Source: Streptococcus mitis (GTDB lineage: Bacteria; Bacillota; Bacilli; Lactobacillales; Streptococcaceae). From it: a stretch of 64,000 nucleotides of DNA. The notes under the pieces are model-generated. The model ran no database searches. It had not been told where the DNA came from and saw only the letters and a list, made by a program, of their open reading frames with translations. A program made the translations under genes and the position numbers. This document shows, in pieces, positions 40,982 through 51,734 of the stretch (position 1 is the stretch's first letter; every line of letters starts with the position of its first letter). Location: assembly GCA_001560895.1 (NCBI GenBank), contig CP014326.1:1562001-1626000 (forward strand), written 5' to 3'.

Positions 40982-42177
40982 TTTTTCTCCCTCAGATAAG
41001 CATGGATGGCTTGACGGTCATTTTCCAATTCTCCATCGACAATAGCATATTCAATCTCTGTTAAAATCTCTCCCAAGTCTGGTCCCGGCTGATAGCCATA
41101 TTCCTTAATCAAAATACCACCGTTGATTTGGATTTCTTTCTTGTCATGAATGGTCAGACTTTGGTAGGTTTCTGTGATAGCTTGTGGGTTGACTGATTTC
41201 CTTTGAGCTTGACGAAGATTTTCAGCCTGTAAAAGTAAATCCAAGTCAAAGCGGTAACAATCGCGCTTGCTCAACTCTCCCTTTTCACGCAAGGCTAAAA
41301 TAGTCAGTACATCCTGAACTTGCTTAGCAAACTGGCGTGAGGTCTTCCAAGCCTTCAAAAAGGGCTGCGCATTCTCAATTTCCAAAGCCCACAATAGAGC
41401 CGCCCAGGCTTGTTCAGAGGATTCAAAGGTGAAATCAGTCTCCAAATCAAACAGTCTATTAAGCTTGTCTTGGCTAGATTCCATATCAGGGAGATAGTCA
41501 TAAGCTTGACTCTCAATCATGGAAGCCAAGCCCCTTCTCCAAAAGGGAGCCAGCAAGAGTTTATCAAACTCGACGAAGGTACGCTCTACAGAAATTTTCT
41601 CCAAAAGTGGCGTCAAGGTCTTCATAGCTTTAAATGTTTCTGGCTCAAGTTCAAAGCCAAGGCTGGCCTGAAAACGGAAACCACGCATAATCCGCAAAGC
41701 GTCTTCATTGAAACGCTCACTTGCCACTCCAACCGCTCGTAAGACTTGCTTTTCCAAATCTTCTAAACCATGGAACAAGTCAATGATTTCCCCTGCCTCG
41801 TCCAAAGCAAAGGCATTGACTGTGAAATCACGGCGTTTGAGGTCTTCTTCTAGCGAGCGCACAAAGGAGACCGCACTGGGTCTGCGATAGTCTACATAGA
41901 CATCCTCTGTCCGAAAGGTGGTTACCTCATACTCCTCATCCCCATCTAAGACCAAGACAGTTCCATGCTCAATTCCGATATCGGCTGTTCGCGGAAAAAT
42001 CTGCTTGGTCTCTTCTGGATAAGAAGACGTCGCAATATCCACATCATGGATAGGGCGATTGAGAAGGGCATCTCGAACAGAACCTCCAACAAAATAGGCC
42101 TCAAAACCTGCTTCTTTAATTTTTTCTAATACTGGTAAAGCCTTCTGAAATTCAGAAGGCATTTGCGTTAATCTCAT
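40978..42177 (-). CDS. cca: CCA tRNA nucleotidyltransferase
   Basis: A 399-aa class II nucleotidyltransferase that adds or repairs CCA at tRNA 3' ends. Visible motifs: [12 protein letters not shown] with the catalytic HDVDIAT (DxD), then [12 protein letters not shown] and the RIMRGFRF region. The length fits the Gram-positive full-activity enzyme. It overlaps dapB upstream (ATGA) and the ABC-F gene downstream (ATGA). Confidence 0.95.
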   Translation of the reverse strand: MRLTQMPSEFQKALPVLEKIKEAGFEAYFVGGSVRDALLNRPIHDVDIATSSYPEETKQIFPRTADIGIEHGTVLVLDGDEEYEVTTFRTEDVYVDYRRPSAVSFVRSLEEDLKRRDFTVNAFALDEAGEIIDLFHGLEDLEKQVLRAVGVASERFNEDALRIMRGFRFQASLGFELEPETFKAMKTLTPLLEKISVERTFVEFDKLLLAPFWRRGLASMIESQAYDYLPDMESSQDKLNRLFDLETDFTFESSEQAWAALLWALEIENAQPFLKAWKTSRQFAKQVQDVLTILALREKGELSKRDCYRFDLDLLLQAENLRQAQRKSVNPQAITETYQSLTIHDKKEIQINGGILIKEYGYQPGPDLGEILTEIEYAIVDGELENDRQAIHAYLREKK

Positions 42178-42941
42178 AATAAGTGTTCTAATCCATAGAC
42201 AAGCTCATGACGCTTGACAACTTCTTTAATTCCCAAATTGACCCCTGTCATGAAGGAGCTGCGATCATAGGAGTCATGACGGAGTGTCAATCCTTCTCCC
42301 TGATTGCCAAAAATGACTTCCTGATGTGCTACCAAGCCTGGCAAACGAACTGAGTGGATGCGCATGCCATCAAAGTCAGCACCACGGGCACCTGCAATCA
42401 ATTCTTCCTCATCAGGCGCACCTTGCTGAATGGACTCTCGAACTTCCGCCATCAACTCAGCTGTTTTAATAGCTGTTCCACTCGGAGCATCCTTTTTCTT
42501 GTCATGATGGAGCTCGATAATCTCCACATTTGGGAAATATTTGGCAGCCTGCGTCGCAAATTGCATGAGCAAGACAGCACCCAAGGCAAAGTTAGGGGCG
42601 ATCAAGCCACCCAGATCTTGAGCACGAGAAAATTCTTTTAGCTCTGCAATTTCTTCACTAGTAAAGCCTGTTGTTCCAACTACTGGAGCAAAGCCATTTT
42701 CAAGAGCAAAGCGTGTATTTTCATAGGCAACAGTTGGAGTAGTAAAATCTACCCAGACATCCGCTTCAAAGCCTGCTAAATCAGCCTTATTCTTGAAAAC
42801 AGGAATTCCTTGCCATTCTGATTCAGACTCAAAGGGATCCAAAACTGCTACCAAGTCCAAATCTGGATCAGCCAAGACCATCTGACAAGCAGCCTGGCCC
42901 ATCTTTCCCTTAAAACCAGCAATAATTACTCGAATACTCAT
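42174..42941 (-). CDS. dapB: 4-hydroxy-tetrahydrodipicolinate reductase
   Basis: A 255-aa DapB: Rossmann motif GFKGKMG at 9-15, catalytic [15 protein letters not shown], and a C-terminal TLRHDSYDR. It makes tetrahydrodipicolinate for lysine and peptidoglycan cross-bridge synthesis in the cytoplasm. It is translationally coupled to cca. The 155-base space to degV carries a nested RNA structure that would form part of its leader or of a separate small RNA. Confidence 0.95.
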   Translation of the reverse strand: MSIRVIIAGFKGKMGQAACQMVLADPDLDLVAVLDPFESESEWQGIPVFKNKADLAGFEADVWVDFTTPTVAYENTRFALENGFAPVVGTTGFTSEEIAELKEFSRAQDLGGLIAPNFALGAVLLMQFATQAAKYFPNVEIIELHHDKKKDAPSGTAIKTAELMAEVRESIQQGAPDEEELIAGARGADFDGMRIHSVRLPGLVAHQEVIFGNQGEGLTLRHDSYDRSSFMTGVNLGIKEVVKRHELVYGLEHLL

Positions 42942-42972
42942 CTCTACTCCTATTTAAGATACAAAGCCTGTA

Positions 42973-43051
42973 GGAACACAAAGTGAAAATAGGAGTTCTG
43001 ATCAAGGAGCGTCTACTCCTTGGAAGAACTATCTTTTTCACACGGGGTTCC
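42973..43051. ncRNA. Candidate structured RNA between degV and dapB
   Basis: Four helices stack one inside another: 42973-42977 with 43047-43051 (GGAAC/GTTCC), 42983-42989 with 43035-43041, 42994-42999 with 43025-43030, and 43003-43009 with 43016-43022 (CAAGGAG/CTCCTTG). They are separated by small symmetrical internal loops. All 25 pairs are Watson-Crick. There is no T run, so it is not a simple terminator. Transcription from the minus strand would make it the 5' leader of dapB. I cannot name a known family for it. Confidence 0.55.
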
Positions 43052-43096
43052 AGGCGTGTTCAACTGCTAACTTCTTAACTAGTCTAAAAGTGCCAA

Positions 43097-43945
43097 CTAA
43101 ATCACTGGAATATAACCCAGAGCAATACTTCCTGCTCCTAGGTGAGTTCCAATGACACTACCAAATGTAGCTAGTGAAATATCCGTACCCACTCCAGATT
43201 CAAGCAAGTGTTGACGCAATTCTTCAGCCTTTTCAGGAGCATTTCCATGAATGACAATGACCCGATATTGGCCTGAAGCTGTTGTTTCCTTGATAATCTC
43301 AATTAAGCGCTTGGTTGCTTTCTTTTCAGTACGAACTTTTTCGTAAACCTCAATCACACCTTGGTCATTGAAATAAAGGATTGGCTTAATGCTAAGCAAA
43401 TTGCCCAAAATAGCAGCCCCATTTGAAAGGCGTCCACCTTTCACCAAATGGTCCAAGTCATCTACCATGATAAAGGCTGACGTACGGCTGATTTGAATGG
43501 CTAGCTTATCCTGAATAATGGCAAAATCATCGCCCTGGTCTCGCCAGTTAAAGACACTTTCAACCATAATACCCAGCGGAGCACTTGTAATCAAGGTGTC
43601 TGGGAAAGCAATGGTCAAGCCCTCATAATCATCCACCATATACTGGATATTTTGGTAAAAACCTGAAATTCCAGAAGATAGGAAAAGCCCCAAGGCATGG
43701 GTATAGCCTTGTTCTTTGAGCGAAGTTAAGATTTCATCTAACTTGGCAATGCTTGGTTGACTGGTCTTAGGCAATTCAGAAGCCTGAGCCATTTTTTGAT
43801 AAAATTCCTCGGCAGTCAGATTGATGCCTTCAACATACTCCTCACCATCAATATTGACAGGAATATCCAAGACAAACAAATCTTCTCTCTGCAAGGTCTC
43901 TGTACTGAGAAAGGCAGAGGAATCTGTAATAACAGCTAGTTTCAT
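43097..43945 (-). CDS. DegV family fatty-acid-binding protein
   Basis: A 282-aa DegV protein: N-terminal [13 protein letters not shown], the TSQPS fatty-acid-carboxylate-binding segment near residue 61, and a C-terminal [13 protein letters not shown]. DegV/FakB proteins hold a fatty acid for the FakA kinase; streptococci carry several with different chain preferences, and the preference here is unknown. It follows the DUF1149 gene by one base on the same strand, so the two are one operon. Confidence 0.9.
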   Translation of the reverse strand: MKLAVITDSSAFLSTETLQREDLFVLDIPVNIDGEEYVEGINLTAEEFYQKMAQASELPKTSQPSIAKLDEILTSLKEQGYTHALGLFLSSGISGFYQNIQYMVDDYEGLTIAFPDTLITSAPLGIMVESVFNWRDQGDDFAIIQDKLAIQISRTSAFIMVDDLDHLVKGGRLSNGAAILGNLLSIKPILYFNDQGVIEVYEKVRTEKKATKRLIEIIKETTASGQYRVIVIHGNAPEKAEELRQHLLESGVGTDISLATFGSVIGTHLGAGSIALGYIPVI

Positions 43946-43946
43946 A

Positions 43947-44321
43947 TTAGAACTCCAAATTGATTCCTGGTAAGTCTAATGCAATTTCAGTCACTTCATA
44001 AGTCAAACGATTGAGCATATTCAAACATGGACGAGCCAAAGTTTCCACTTCTTCTTGGCTCAATTCACTTGGTTCATTGACAATACGACCATCGATATGG
44101 TTCACCTGTGAAATGGTTCCACTAATGACAAACTTATCAAATACAATCATAAAACTCAAGACGACAATTAAGGAAGTCACTTGATTTTCTTGGTCATGTT
44201 GAAGCAATTGGAAGTTCACATCTACCTTGGTTTCAGGAGCTCCATTTTCATTTTCCCATTCAAAATTACGCGCATCAAAATGATACTGACTAACAAATTC
44301 TTGTTCACGTTTAAGATTCAT
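43947..44321 (-). CDS. DUF1149 family protein (SecB-like fold)
   Basis: A 124-aa soluble protein of the DUF1149 family, found in streptococci and lactobacilli and structurally related to SecB. No catalytic residues are apparent. The promoter is probably the TATAAT/TACAAT-rich stretch at 44345-44365 on the minus strand. It begins a two-gene unit with the DegV gene. The function is unknown; a chaperone-like role is only a structural analogy. Confidence 0.8.
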   Translation of the reverse strand: MNLKREQEFVSQYHFDARNFEWENENGAPETKVDVNFQLLQHDQENQVTSLIVVLSFMIVFDKFVISGTISQVNHIDGRIVNEPSELSQEEVETLARPCLNMLNRLTYEVTEIALDLPGINLEF

Positions 44322-44394
44322 GTCTCTCTCCCTTAGCTACAATATTATAAGCTATTGTACCATAAATTTTTATTTTCATCTAGTTTTCTAGGAT

Positions 44395-45747
44395 TTAGTC
44401 AATCCCAATTTCAGCTCGAACTACATCAGCGATGGTATCAACATAGTAGTCCACTTCTTCTGTTGTAGGCGCTTCTGCCATAACACGTAAGAGGGGCTCT
44501 GTTCCACTTGGGCGAACAAGGATACGGCCATTTCCTGCCATTTCTTCTTCCATCTTCTCAATGATGGCCTTGATAGCTGGCACTTCCATGGCATTTTCCT
44601 TCATGGCATTTTCCACTCGGATGTTGACTAATTTTTGTGGATAGATGGTTACTTCTGCGGCCAGCTCTGACAAGCTCTTACCAGTTTCTTTCATGATTTT
44701 CGTCAATTGGACTGCAGATAATTGACCATCACCTGTGGTATTGTAATCCATCAAGATAACGTGACCAGATTGTTCACCACCAAGATTGTAGCCTGATTTT
44801 CTCATTTCTTCAACAACATAGCGGTCGCCAACTGCAGTGACTGCCTTGTTAATGCCTTCGCGGTCCAAGGCTTTGTGGAAACCAAGGTTAGACATAACGG
44901 TTGTCACAATTGTATTTTGGGCCAATTGTCCTTTTTCAGAAAGGTATTTCCCAATGATGTACATAATCTTGTCACCATCAACGATGTCGCCATTCTCATC
45001 AACCGCAATCAAACGGTCACTGTCTCCGTCAAAGGCCAAACCGATAGCTGCACCGCTTTCTTTGACCACTTCTTGAAGGGCTTCTGGGTGTGTAGAACCA
45101 ACATTGAGGTTAATGTTAAGACCATCTGGTGTTTCCCCGATAACCGTCAATTGGGCACCAAGGGCTGCAAAGATTTGACGGGCACTTGTAGACGCTGCAC
45201 CATTGGCTGTATCCAAGGCAACCTTCATTCCTTCAAGGGGAGTTCCAGTTGAAACCAGATAGCTTTCATACTTACGCAAACCTTCTGGATAATCTACCAA
45301 AGTTCCCAAACCTTCTGCACTTGGACGAGGAAGAGTATCTTCCGCAGCATCTAGCAAGGCTTCAATTTCCGCTTCTTTTTCATCATCTAGTTTGAAGCCA
45401 TCACCACCAAAGAACTTGATTCCATTATCAAGGGCTGGATTATGGCTAGCAGAAATCATGACACCTGCACTTGCTCCTTCAGTTTTGACCAAGTAAGCTA
45501 CTGCTGGTGTTGCCAGAACGCCTAGTTTGTATACGTGAATCCCAACTGAAAGAAGACCAGCTACCAAGGCAGATTCTAGCATTTCTCCTGAAATACGTGT
45601 ATCACGTCCTACAAAGACTTTCGGCGCTTCCGTTTCATGTTGACTAAGAACATAGCCTCCAAAACGTCCTAATTTAAAAGCCAATTCTGGCGTTAGTTCT
45701 ACGTTAGCTTCTCCACGGACTCCATCAGTCCCAAAATATTTACCCAT
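44395..45747 (-). CDS. glmM: Phosphoglucosamine mutase
   Basis: A 450-aa GlmM: active-site serine loop [12 protein letters not shown] (near residue 100), metal-binding DGDSDR (about 240), sugar-binding GGEQSGH and phosphate-binding RPSGTEPL. It converts glucosamine-6-P to glucosamine-1-P for UDP-GlcNAc and thus peptidoglycan. It follows cdaA and cdaR in the classical cdaA-cdaR-glmM operon of Firmicutes, where GlmM also binds and restrains CdaA. Confidence 0.96.
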   Translation of the reverse strand: MGKYFGTDGVRGEANVELTPELAFKLGRFGGYVLSQHETEAPKVFVGRDTRISGEMLESALVAGLLSVGIHVYKLGVLATPAVAYLVKTEGASAGVMISASHNPALDNGIKFFGGDGFKLDDEKEAEIEALLDAAEDTLPRPSAEGLGTLVDYPEGLRKYESYLVSTGTPLEGMKVALDTANGAASTSARQIFAALGAQLTVIGETPDGLNINLNVGSTHPEALQEVVKESGAAIGLAFDGDSDRLIAVDENGDIVDGDKIMYIIGKYLSEKGQLAQNTIVTTVMSNLGFHKALDREGINKAVTAVGDRYVVEEMRKSGYNLGGEQSGHVILMDYNTTGDGQLSAVQLTKIMKETGKSLSELAAEVTIYPQKLVNIRVENAMKENAMEVPAIKAIIEKMEEEMAGNGRILVRPSGTEPLLRVMAEAPTTEEVDYYVDTIADVVRAEIGID

Positions 45748-45771
45748 TTTTATAAAATCCTTTTTCTATTT

Positions 45772-46536
45772 TTAATTCGTTTTTGAACTAGTTGCTTTCG
45801 TTGACGAAGACGTCTCCGACGAACTGCTTGTGCTTGAACTTGGTGATACTGGTTTTGTAGTCACCTTCATTGTTGTATCAAACGGAGTGATTACTACTGG
45901 TAAGACAACCCCGTTGCGGTCGATTGCCTGCAAAGGTACTGAACCACTATAATTACCTGTTATGCGTTCGCTGGTTGGTAAAAGCGCAATAACTTTGTCA
46001 ATCTTAGCTAATGTTTCCTGGTCAGTCGTAACCGAAACTCGTTCATTTGATACGGTTACACTATCAATTTGTAGCTTGGGATCAACCTGGCTTTGGTCAA
46101 CTTGTGGCACAACAAGCATCCCATCTCGTTTAACCTTCTTCCCAACTTTCACTGTTATCTTTTGAGGCGTTGCCACAGCGGTCAATCCACTAGGAAGATT
46201 TTCAATGTTTAAAGGAACTTCAATCGTTCCAATACTAACATCTGTCAAATCCGCTGTCACCTTGAACTTACGAGTACTTTCCTGCATTTCGCTTGCCAAG
46301 GTCACACGATTGGCTCCTGTCAGCACAACAGAAACCTCTGATGCAAATCCGCTAATAAAATACTGGTCATCATCATAGTGAATATCGATGGGAATATTTG
46401 CTATCGTATTGGTGTAGGTTTCCGATTTTACCTGCCTTGCGGTATTGCTATTTTGAAAGTTGGTCGACGTTGCATAAATGAATAAGACACAAGCAAAAAA
46501 GAGAGATGAAATGATATATAGACTATTTTTTCTCAT
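45772..46536 (-). CDS. cdaR: CdaR (YbbR-domain) regulator of CdaA
   Basis: A 254-aa protein with one N-terminal membrane segment (about 5-24), two to three YbbR repeats outside the membrane and a Ser/Thr-rich tail. CdaR binds the membrane cyclase CdaA and tunes c-di-AMP output. The gene overlaps cdaA by 14 bases and precedes glmM by 24 bases. It has fewer YbbR repeats than the Bacillus protein, as is usual in streptococci. Confidence 0.92.
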   Translation of the reverse strand: MRKNSLYIISSLFFACVLFIYATSTNFQNSNTARQVKSETYTNTIANIPIDIHYDDDQYFISGFASEVSVVLTGANRVTLASEMQESTRKFKVTADLTDVSIGTIEVPLNIENLPSGLTAVATPQKITVKVGKKVKRDGMLVVPQVDQSQVDPKLQIDSVTVSNERVSVTTDQETLAKIDKVIALLPTSERITGNYSGSVPLQAIDRNGVVLPVVITPFDTTMKVTTKPVSPSSSTSSSSETSSSTKATSSKTN

Positions 46537-47380
46537 ATTTCCAACCTCCTAGCAAACGGTCCTTGAAACTGACTTTTTCCTCAACTGCTGGCAAAAGAAG
46601 AGTTCGTAGCTCTGCTTCAAATTCTTCAAGAGTCAAATCATGCTTGAAGACACCATTGTAGGTAATAGAGATACCACCTGTTTCCTCTGAGACGATGAAA
46701 GTCAAGGCATCGGATACTTCTGATAAACCGATAGCCGCCCGGTGTCTGGTTCCAAATTCCTTGGAAATCCCTGTACTTTCTGTCAAGGGCAAATAGGCAG
46801 AAGTCACCGCAATCCGATTTTCTCTGATAATCACAGCTCCATCATGTAGGGGGGTGTTGGGAATAAAAATATTGATGAGGAGTTCTGCCGAAATTTTGGC
46901 ATCCAAAGGAATTCCTGTCGCAATATATTCTTGCAAGGTCCGAACCCGTTGAATGGCAACCAGAGCACCAATCTTACGAGGACTCATATATTCAACTGAC
47001 TTAACAAAAGCACGAATCATTTTCTCTTCCGCACTAATTTGACTAGTAGAAAAAAAATCTGTCGCCCTTCCCAAGCGTTCCAAACCAGTCCGAATCTCTG
47101 GAGAGAAGATAACAACCGCAGCAATAACTCCATAGGTGATAATCTGATTAATCAACCAAGAAATCGTTGTTAAACCAAGAATATTGGCCACAACCTGGGC
47201 TAATACAAAGATCAGGACCCCACGCACCAAAATCATAATCTTGGTACCAGCTATCGCTTTTGTAAAACGATACAAAACATAGGTCACAATCAAAATATCA
47301 AACAGATTGACGGCAATACTCCAAGGACTAGAAAACAAGCTAGTCCAATATTGCAGGTTGGATAATTGTTGAAAGTTCAT
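46523..47380 (-). CDS. cdaA: Membrane diadenylate cyclase CdaA
   Basis: A 285-aa protein with three N-terminal membrane helices (about 20-95) and a DAC domain with LHDGAVII and the RHRAA motif; it joins two ATP to c-di-AMP. It controls K+ and osmolyte balance and wall homeostasis. The ATG at 47380 is chosen because GAGAGGAG lies about 8 bases upstream and gives the usual length; an upstream in-frame start would add 19 hydrophilic residues and overlap the promoter. First gene of cdaA-cdaR-glmM. Confidence 0.95.
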   Translation of the reverse strand: MNFQQLSNLQYWTSLFSSPWSIAVNLFDILIVTYVLYRFTKAIAGTKIMILVRGVLIFVLAQVVANILGLTTISWLINQIITYGVIAAVVIFSPEIRTGLERLGRATDFFSTSQISAEEKMIRAFVKSVEYMSPRKIGALVAIQRVRTLQEYIATGIPLDAKISAELLINIFIPNTPLHDGAVIIRENRIAVTSAYLPLTESTGISKEFGTRHRAAIGLSEVSDALTFIVSEETGGISITYNGVFKHDLTLEEFEAELRTLLLPAVEEKVSFKDRLLGGWKYEKK

Positions 47381-47416
47381 CTGCTGTCTCCTCTCTGTCC
47401 AAACACGTTCCTTTCT

Positions 47417-47425
47417 ATTATACCA
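47417..47425 (-). promoter_or_regulatory. Extended -10 promoter of cdaA-cdaR-glmM
   Basis: On the minus strand TGGTATAAT, an extended -10 element, lies 37 bases before the cdaA ATG. No good -35 is seen at the expected distance. Confidence 0.6.
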
Positions 47426-47518
47426 TTTTTCTAGCATTTTTTTCCCTATCCTACTTCATTTTAAATTAAAGAAAAAATATGATAAAATAAACTGACTAGA
47501 AAAAACAAAGGAGAAACC

Positions 47519-48487
47519 ATGTCTCAACTCTATGATATTACCATTGTAGGTGGTGGTCCCGTCGGGCTTTTTGCAGCCTTCTATGCCCACCTACGCCAAG
47601 CTAAGGTCCAAATCATCGACTCTCTTCCACAACTAGGTGGACAACCTGCTATTCTCTACCCTGAAAAGGAAATCCTAGACGTACCAGGTTTCCCAAATTT
47701 GACTGGAGAAGAGTTGACCAACCGCTTGATTGAACAACTAAACGGCTTTGATACCCCTATTCATCTCAATGAAACGGTTCTTGAGATTGAAAAACAAGAA
47801 GAAGGATTTGCCATTACAACTTCTAAAGGTAGTCACCTGACTAAAACAGTTATCATCGCTATGGGTGGCGGTGCCTTCAAACCACGTCCTCTGGAACTAG
47901 AAGGCGTTGAAGGCTATGAAAATATCCACTACCACGTTTCCAACATTCAGCAATACGCTGGTAAGAAAGTGACGATTCTTGGTGGAGGAGACTCAGCTGT
48001 GGATTGGGCTTTGGCTTTTGAAAAAATTGCGCCAACTACCCTTGTTCACCGCAGAGATAATTTCCGTGCCTTGGAACACAGTGTGCAAGCTTTGCAAGAA
48101 TCATCTGTGACCATCAAGACACCATTCGTCCCTAGCCAACTCCTTGGAGATCGAACAACGCTTGATAAACTTGAAATCACAAAAGTTAAATCTGATGAAA
48201 CCGAAACGATTGACCTAGATCACCTCTTTGTCAACTATGGTTTCAAATCTTCTGTCGGTAACCTCAAAAACTGGGGTCTGGACCTCAACCGCCACAAGAT
48301 TATCGTCAACAGCAAACAGGAATCTAGCCAAGCAGGTATCTATGCTATCGGTGACTGTTGCTACTATGACGGAAAAATTGATCTGATTGCGACAGGACTG
48401 GGAGAAGCTCCAACTGCTGTCAACAATGCCATCAACTACATCGACCCTGAGCAAAAAGTACAGCCAAAACACTCAACCAGTTTATAA
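47519..48487 (+). CDS. Ferredoxin/flavodoxin--NADP+ reductase, TrxR-like type (YumC-like)
   Basis: A 322-aa FAD-dependent oxidoreductase. FAD-binding GGGPVGLFAAFYA is at 10-22 and NADP-binding GGGDSAVDWAL near 158. There is no CxxC redox pair, which separates it from thioredoxin reductase and matches the FNR2/YumC type. It passes electrons between NADPH and ferredoxin or flavodoxin. GGAGAAACC directly precedes the ATG. It is transcribed alone, divergent from cdaA and convergent with whiA. Confidence 0.9.
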   Translation: MSQLYDITIVGGGPVGLFAAFYAHLRQAKVQIIDSLPQLGGQPAILYPEKEILDVPGFPNLTGEELTNRLIEQLNGFDTPIHLNETVLEIEKQEEGFAITTSKGSHLTKTVIIAMGGGAFKPRPLELEGVEGYENIHYHVSNIQQYAGKKVTILGGGDSAVDWALAFEKIAPTTLVHRRDNFRALEHSVQALQESSVTIKTPFVPSQLLGDRTTLDKLEITKVKSDETETIDLDHLFVNYGFKSSVGNLKNWGLDLNRHKIIVNSKQESSQAGIYAIGDCCYYDGKIDLIATGLGEAPTAVNNAINYIDPEQKVQPKHSTSL

Positions 48488-48492
48488 AAAAG

Positions 48493-48524
48493 AACCACGA
48501 GTCACATAGGATTCGTGGTTTTAT
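48493..48524. terminator. Bidirectional terminator between the FNR gene and whiA
   Basis: AACCACGA (48493-48500) pairs with TCGTGGTT (48513-48520). TTTTAT follows on the plus strand and a T-rich run on the minus strand. It abuts the whiA stop codon. Confidence 0.85.
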
Positions 48525-49432
48525 AGTTCATCGGCTAATTTATTTATCTTTCTGAGTCTGTGGTTGACACCACTTTTGGTCAGAGGGTTGCTGAGGCTAT
48601 CTGCTAACTGCTGGATTGAGTAGTCTGGATGCTGAATCCGCAGCTGCGCCACTTCCTGCAAATTCACTGGCAGATTTTCTAAGCCCATAATATCTTTGAT
48701 TTTACTGATATTGTTGATGGTCTTCATGCTGGCAGAAACTGTCCGAGCAATATTAGCTGTCTCGGCATTGTTGGCCCGATTGAGGTCATTACGAGTTTCC
48801 CGCAAAATCTTTACTCTCTCAAAATCATCACGCGCCTGCATGGCTCCGATGACAATCAAGAAGTCCATAATATCTTCGGCACGCTGGAGATAGGTCACAA
48901 CCCCCTTTTTGCGCTCAAGCACCTTGGCATCCAGCAAAAACTGCTGGAGAAGAGAGGCAATCCCTTGCGCGTGGTCTAGATAAACAGAACTGATTTCCAA
49001 CTGGTACTTGCCTGACTCAGGGTCACGAATACTCCCATTTGCCAAGAAAGCGCCACAGAGATAAGCACGGCCTGCTTCCTCATCCGATAAAATCGCCTCG
49101 TCAATACCTGTTTCCAGGCCAAAGAAAGAGTCTGCCAAGTGCAAATCACTCAACAAGCTCTGCACCTTTTCATCTGTAAAAACGGTATAGACCCGATTCT
49201 TGCGAAGATTGCTCCGTTGGTGGTGGCGAATTTCCGATTTAATTTCATAAAAATGGAGAAAGGACTCATAGAGGTGACGAGCCAGCTTGGCATTTTCTGT
49301 CACGACAGACAAGGTCAAACCCGAAGTCGAAAGACCGATACTGCCAGACATTTTGATAATGGCAGATAATTCATGTCGGCTCAGATGGTGCTGACCTAGG
49401 ATTTCTTCTTTTACTGCTACTGTGAAACTCAT
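48521..49432 (-). CDS. whiA: DNA-binding protein WhiA
   Basis: A 303-aa WhiA: N-terminal LAGLIDADG-like (degenerate homing endonuclease) domain and a C-terminal helix-turn-helix (ends [28 protein letters not shown]). In Gram-positives it affects cell division and chromosome segregation. Its start overlaps yvcK by 4 bases, completing the conserved rapZ-yvcK-whiA operon. Confidence 0.95.
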   Translation of the reverse strand: MSFTVAVKEEILGQHHLSRHELSAIIKMSGSIGLSTSGLTLSVVTENAKLARHLYESFLHFYEIKSEIRHHQRSNLRKNRVYTVFTDEKVQSLLSDLHLADSFFGLETGIDEAILSDEEAGRAYLCGAFLANGSIRDPESGKYQLEISSVYLDHAQGIASLLQQFLLDAKVLERKKGVVTYLQRAEDIMDFLIVIGAMQARDDFERVKILRETRNDLNRANNAETANIARTVSASMKTINNISKIKDIMGLENLPVNLQEVAQLRIQHPDYSIQQLADSLSNPLTKSGVNHRLRKINKLADEL

Positions 49433-50406
49433 TTTCTCACCTGTATGATGCGCATCAATTCGTCCACAATCAAATCCCCATCGTGGAAGGCACCTCCATT
49501 TTCCAGACGAAGGAAGTTAGATGAAATCACACGCGGAACTTGCTTACAAAGACCAGCAAAATCATGTTCCACCTGCACCAAGTATTCATCAAAACGGTTG
49601 GAATTCATGTATTCCTGAGGCACTTTTTCGATATTCACCAAGACAGTATCGATAAAAGGTCGGCCAAGGTGACGATGCAAGACCTCCACGTGGTCACTAT
49701 CTGTAAAGTGTTCCGTCTCCCCACGTTGGGTCATGATATTGCAGACATAGGCGATTTCTGCCTTGGTTTCCAAAAGCGCCTGCCCGATTTCCTTAATCAC
49801 GATATTAGGTAAAATAGAGGTAAATAGAGAACCAGGTCCGAGGACAATCATGTCACTTTCAAGAATAGTCTGCACTACTCGACGGCTGGCCAGAGGCGTA
49901 TCATCGTTAAGGGTATTGGTCACATAGACATGGTCAATCATACCTGGATGGTCTGCTATATGACTCTCTCCAGCTACTTCTGTCCCATCCTGAAAAACTG
50001 CATGCAAGGTCAAAGGATGGTCACTGGAAGGATAGATCTTCCCAGTTGTATGGAAAAATTTGCTCAGTAACTGCATGGCATTATAGGTCGAACCCTGCAT
50101 TTCTGACAGGCCAGCTATAATGAGATTACCCAATGGATGACCAGCAAAAGCTCCTGCATCCTCAGAAAAGCGGTACTGAAAGACTTTCTCATAAAACTTA
50201 GGCATATCTGACATGGCTACCAGGACATTACGAAGATCACCTGGCGGTGTCAATTGTTGCATATTTTTTCGAAGTTCACCTGATGAACCACCGTCATCTG
50301 CCACCGTTACGATAGCAGCGATTTCCACATCTTTTTCACGCAGACTTTTAAGAATAACAGGGATCCCAGTCCCTCCACCAATCACCGTTATCTTTGGTTT
50401 TCTCAT
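49429..50406 (-). CDS. yvcK: YvcK/GlmR (gluconeogenesis factor)
   Basis: A 325-aa protein of the CofD-like/YvcK family: [13 protein letters not shown] at 10-22 and [12 protein letters not shown] near 37. It binds UDP-GlcNAc in Bacillus and supports wall precursor synthesis and cell shape. It overlaps rapZ upstream and whiA downstream by 4 bases each, so the three are translationally coupled. Confidence 0.95.
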   Translation of the reverse strand: MRKPKITVIGGGTGIPVILKSLREKDVEIAAIVTVADDGGSSGELRKNMQQLTPPGDLRNVLVAMSDMPKFYEKVFQYRFSEDAGAFAGHPLGNLIIAGLSEMQGSTYNAMQLLSKFFHTTGKIYPSSDHPLTLHAVFQDGTEVAGESHIADHPGMIDHVYVTNTLNDDTPLASRRVVQTILESDMIVLGPGSLFTSILPNIVIKEIGQALLETKAEIAYVCNIMTQRGETEHFTDSDHVEVLHRHLGRPFIDTVLVNIEKVPQEYMNSNRFDEYLVQVEHDFAGLCKQVPRVISSNFLRLENGGAFHDGDLIVDELMRIIQVRK

Positions 50407-51293
50407 GAACGGTTTACCGTTTCCTTTCTTCGGTCTTTGTCACGATGTCCTTCATTGACAGGCCAATTCTTGGATAAGTCCTGCGCCAAGCGTTTAGCAA
50501 AGGCCACACTACGGTGTTGTCCACCTGTACAACCCATGGCAATGGTCAAAACGGACTTACCTTCCTTTTGGTAACTTGGCAGAATCGGCTCAATCAAGGC
50601 CAATAAATGTTGATAAAAATCTTCTGACTCAGGATGATTCATAACATAGTCATAAACTGGTTCATCCACACCCGTTTGATTACGCAGTTCTGGTAGGTAG
50701 TAGGGATTTGGCAAGAAACGGACATCAAAGACCAAGTCTGCATCAATCGGGATTCCATATTTAAAGCCAAAAGACATGACCTCGATACGGAAAGACTGGG
50801 CTTGCTCTTGGTCTGAAAACTGCTCTGCAAGGGTTTTACGCAGCTCACGTGGAGTAAGTTCAGTCGTATCCACCACATTTTGACTCATATTTTTCAAAGG
50901 TGCCAAGAGCTCACGTTCCAGCTTAATTCCATCCAAAATACGACCGTCTGCTGCTAGCGGGTGACTTCGTCTGGTTTCCTTGTAACGAGCGACCAATTCC
51001 TTATCTGCTGCATCCAAAAAGAGAATTTTAAAGTCCAGTTCTTCCTTGTTTTCCAACTCATCCAAAACAGCTTGAATCTCTGAGAAGAAAGAACGGCTAC
51101 GCATATCTACTACCAAGGCCAACTTATGGTCGTCTTCCTTTGTTTCCACCAACTGCAAAAACTTAGGCAAGAGGGCTGGTGGCATATTATCAATAGTGAA
51201 ATATCCCAAGTCCTCGAAGGACTGAATGGCTACAGTTTTTCCTGCCCCACTCATCCCGGTCACAATCACCAAGTGAAGTTGTTTCTTTGTCAT
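50403..51293 (-). CDS. rapZ: RapZ/YvcJ nucleotide-binding protein
   Basis: A 296-aa P-loop protein: Walker A GMSGAGKT at 13-20, Walker-B-like VVDMRS, and the C-terminal CTGGQHRSV that binds phosphosugar or UDP-GlcNAc in relatives. In enteric bacteria RapZ controls glmS mRNA; in Firmicutes YvcJ hydrolyses GTP and its role is less clear. First gene of rapZ-yvcK-whiA. GGAGAAAAAG precedes the ATG. Confidence 0.95.
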   Translation of the reverse strand: MTKKQLHLVIVTGMSGAGKTVAIQSFEDLGYFTIDNMPPALLPKFLQLVETKEDDHKLALVVDMRSRSFFSEIQAVLDELENKEELDFKILFLDAADKELVARYKETRRSHPLAADGRILDGIKLERELLAPLKNMSQNVVDTTELTPRELRKTLAEQFSDQEQAQSFRIEVMSFGFKYGIPIDADLVFDVRFLPNPYYLPELRNQTGVDEPVYDYVMNHPESEDFYQHLLALIEPILPSYQKEGKSVLTIAMGCTGGQHRSVAFAKRLAQDLSKNWPVNEGHRDKDRRKETVNRS

Positions 51294-51310
51294 CTTTTTC
51301 TCCTTATATC

Positions 51311-51337
51311 AAAAGAAGTTTGGCAACACCAAACTTC
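51311..51337 (-). terminator. Terminator of the clpX-ysxC-ridA unit
   Basis: GAAGTTTGG (51315-51323) pairs perfectly with CCAAACTTC (51329-51337) with a 5-base loop, and TTTT follows on the minus strand. It ends the transcript 8 bases after ridA. Confidence 0.85.
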
Positions 51338-51344
51338 AACTAGC

Positions 51345-51725
51345 TTATCCAATCTCTGCGATGACTTCGATTTCGACTTTTACATCACGAGGAAGACGAG
51401 CTACCTCTACTGCTGAACGAGCTGGAAATTCCTCTTTAAAGGCCGTTTGGTAAACCTCATTAAAAGGAACAAAGTCGTTCATATCGCTCAAGAAGCAAGT
51501 TGTTTTGACAACATGGTCAAAATCTGTTCCTGCTTCAGCCAAAATAGCACCGATGTTTTTCAAGACTTGTTCTGTCTGTTCTTGGATAGTCTCTCCTACA
51601 ATTTCCCCAGTTTCAGGAGATAGGGGAACTTGACCGCTAGCAAACAAAAGATTGCCAACGATTTTTCCTTGAACATAAGGTCCGATAGCCTTTGGAGCTT
51701 TATCTGTATGAATTATTTTTGCCAT
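51345..51725 (-). CDS. RidA family reactive imine/enamine deaminase
   Basis: A 126-aa RidA-type protein: start MAKIIHTDKAPKAIGPYVQG, the GQVPLSPETGEIV segment, the carboxylate-binding arginine in FPARSAVEV and a C-terminal VEIEVIAEIG. RidA hydrolyses reactive enamines formed by PLP enzymes. It lies 9 bases after ysxC on the same strand, within the clpX transcript. Confidence 0.92.
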   Translation of the reverse strand: MAKIIHTDKAPKAIGPYVQGKIVGNLLFASGQVPLSPETGEIVGETIQEQTEQVLKNIGAILAEAGTDFDHVVKTTCFLSDMNDFVPFNEVYQTAFKEEFPARSAVEVARLPRDVKVEIEVIAEIG

Positions 51726-51734
51726 TTCTTTTCC

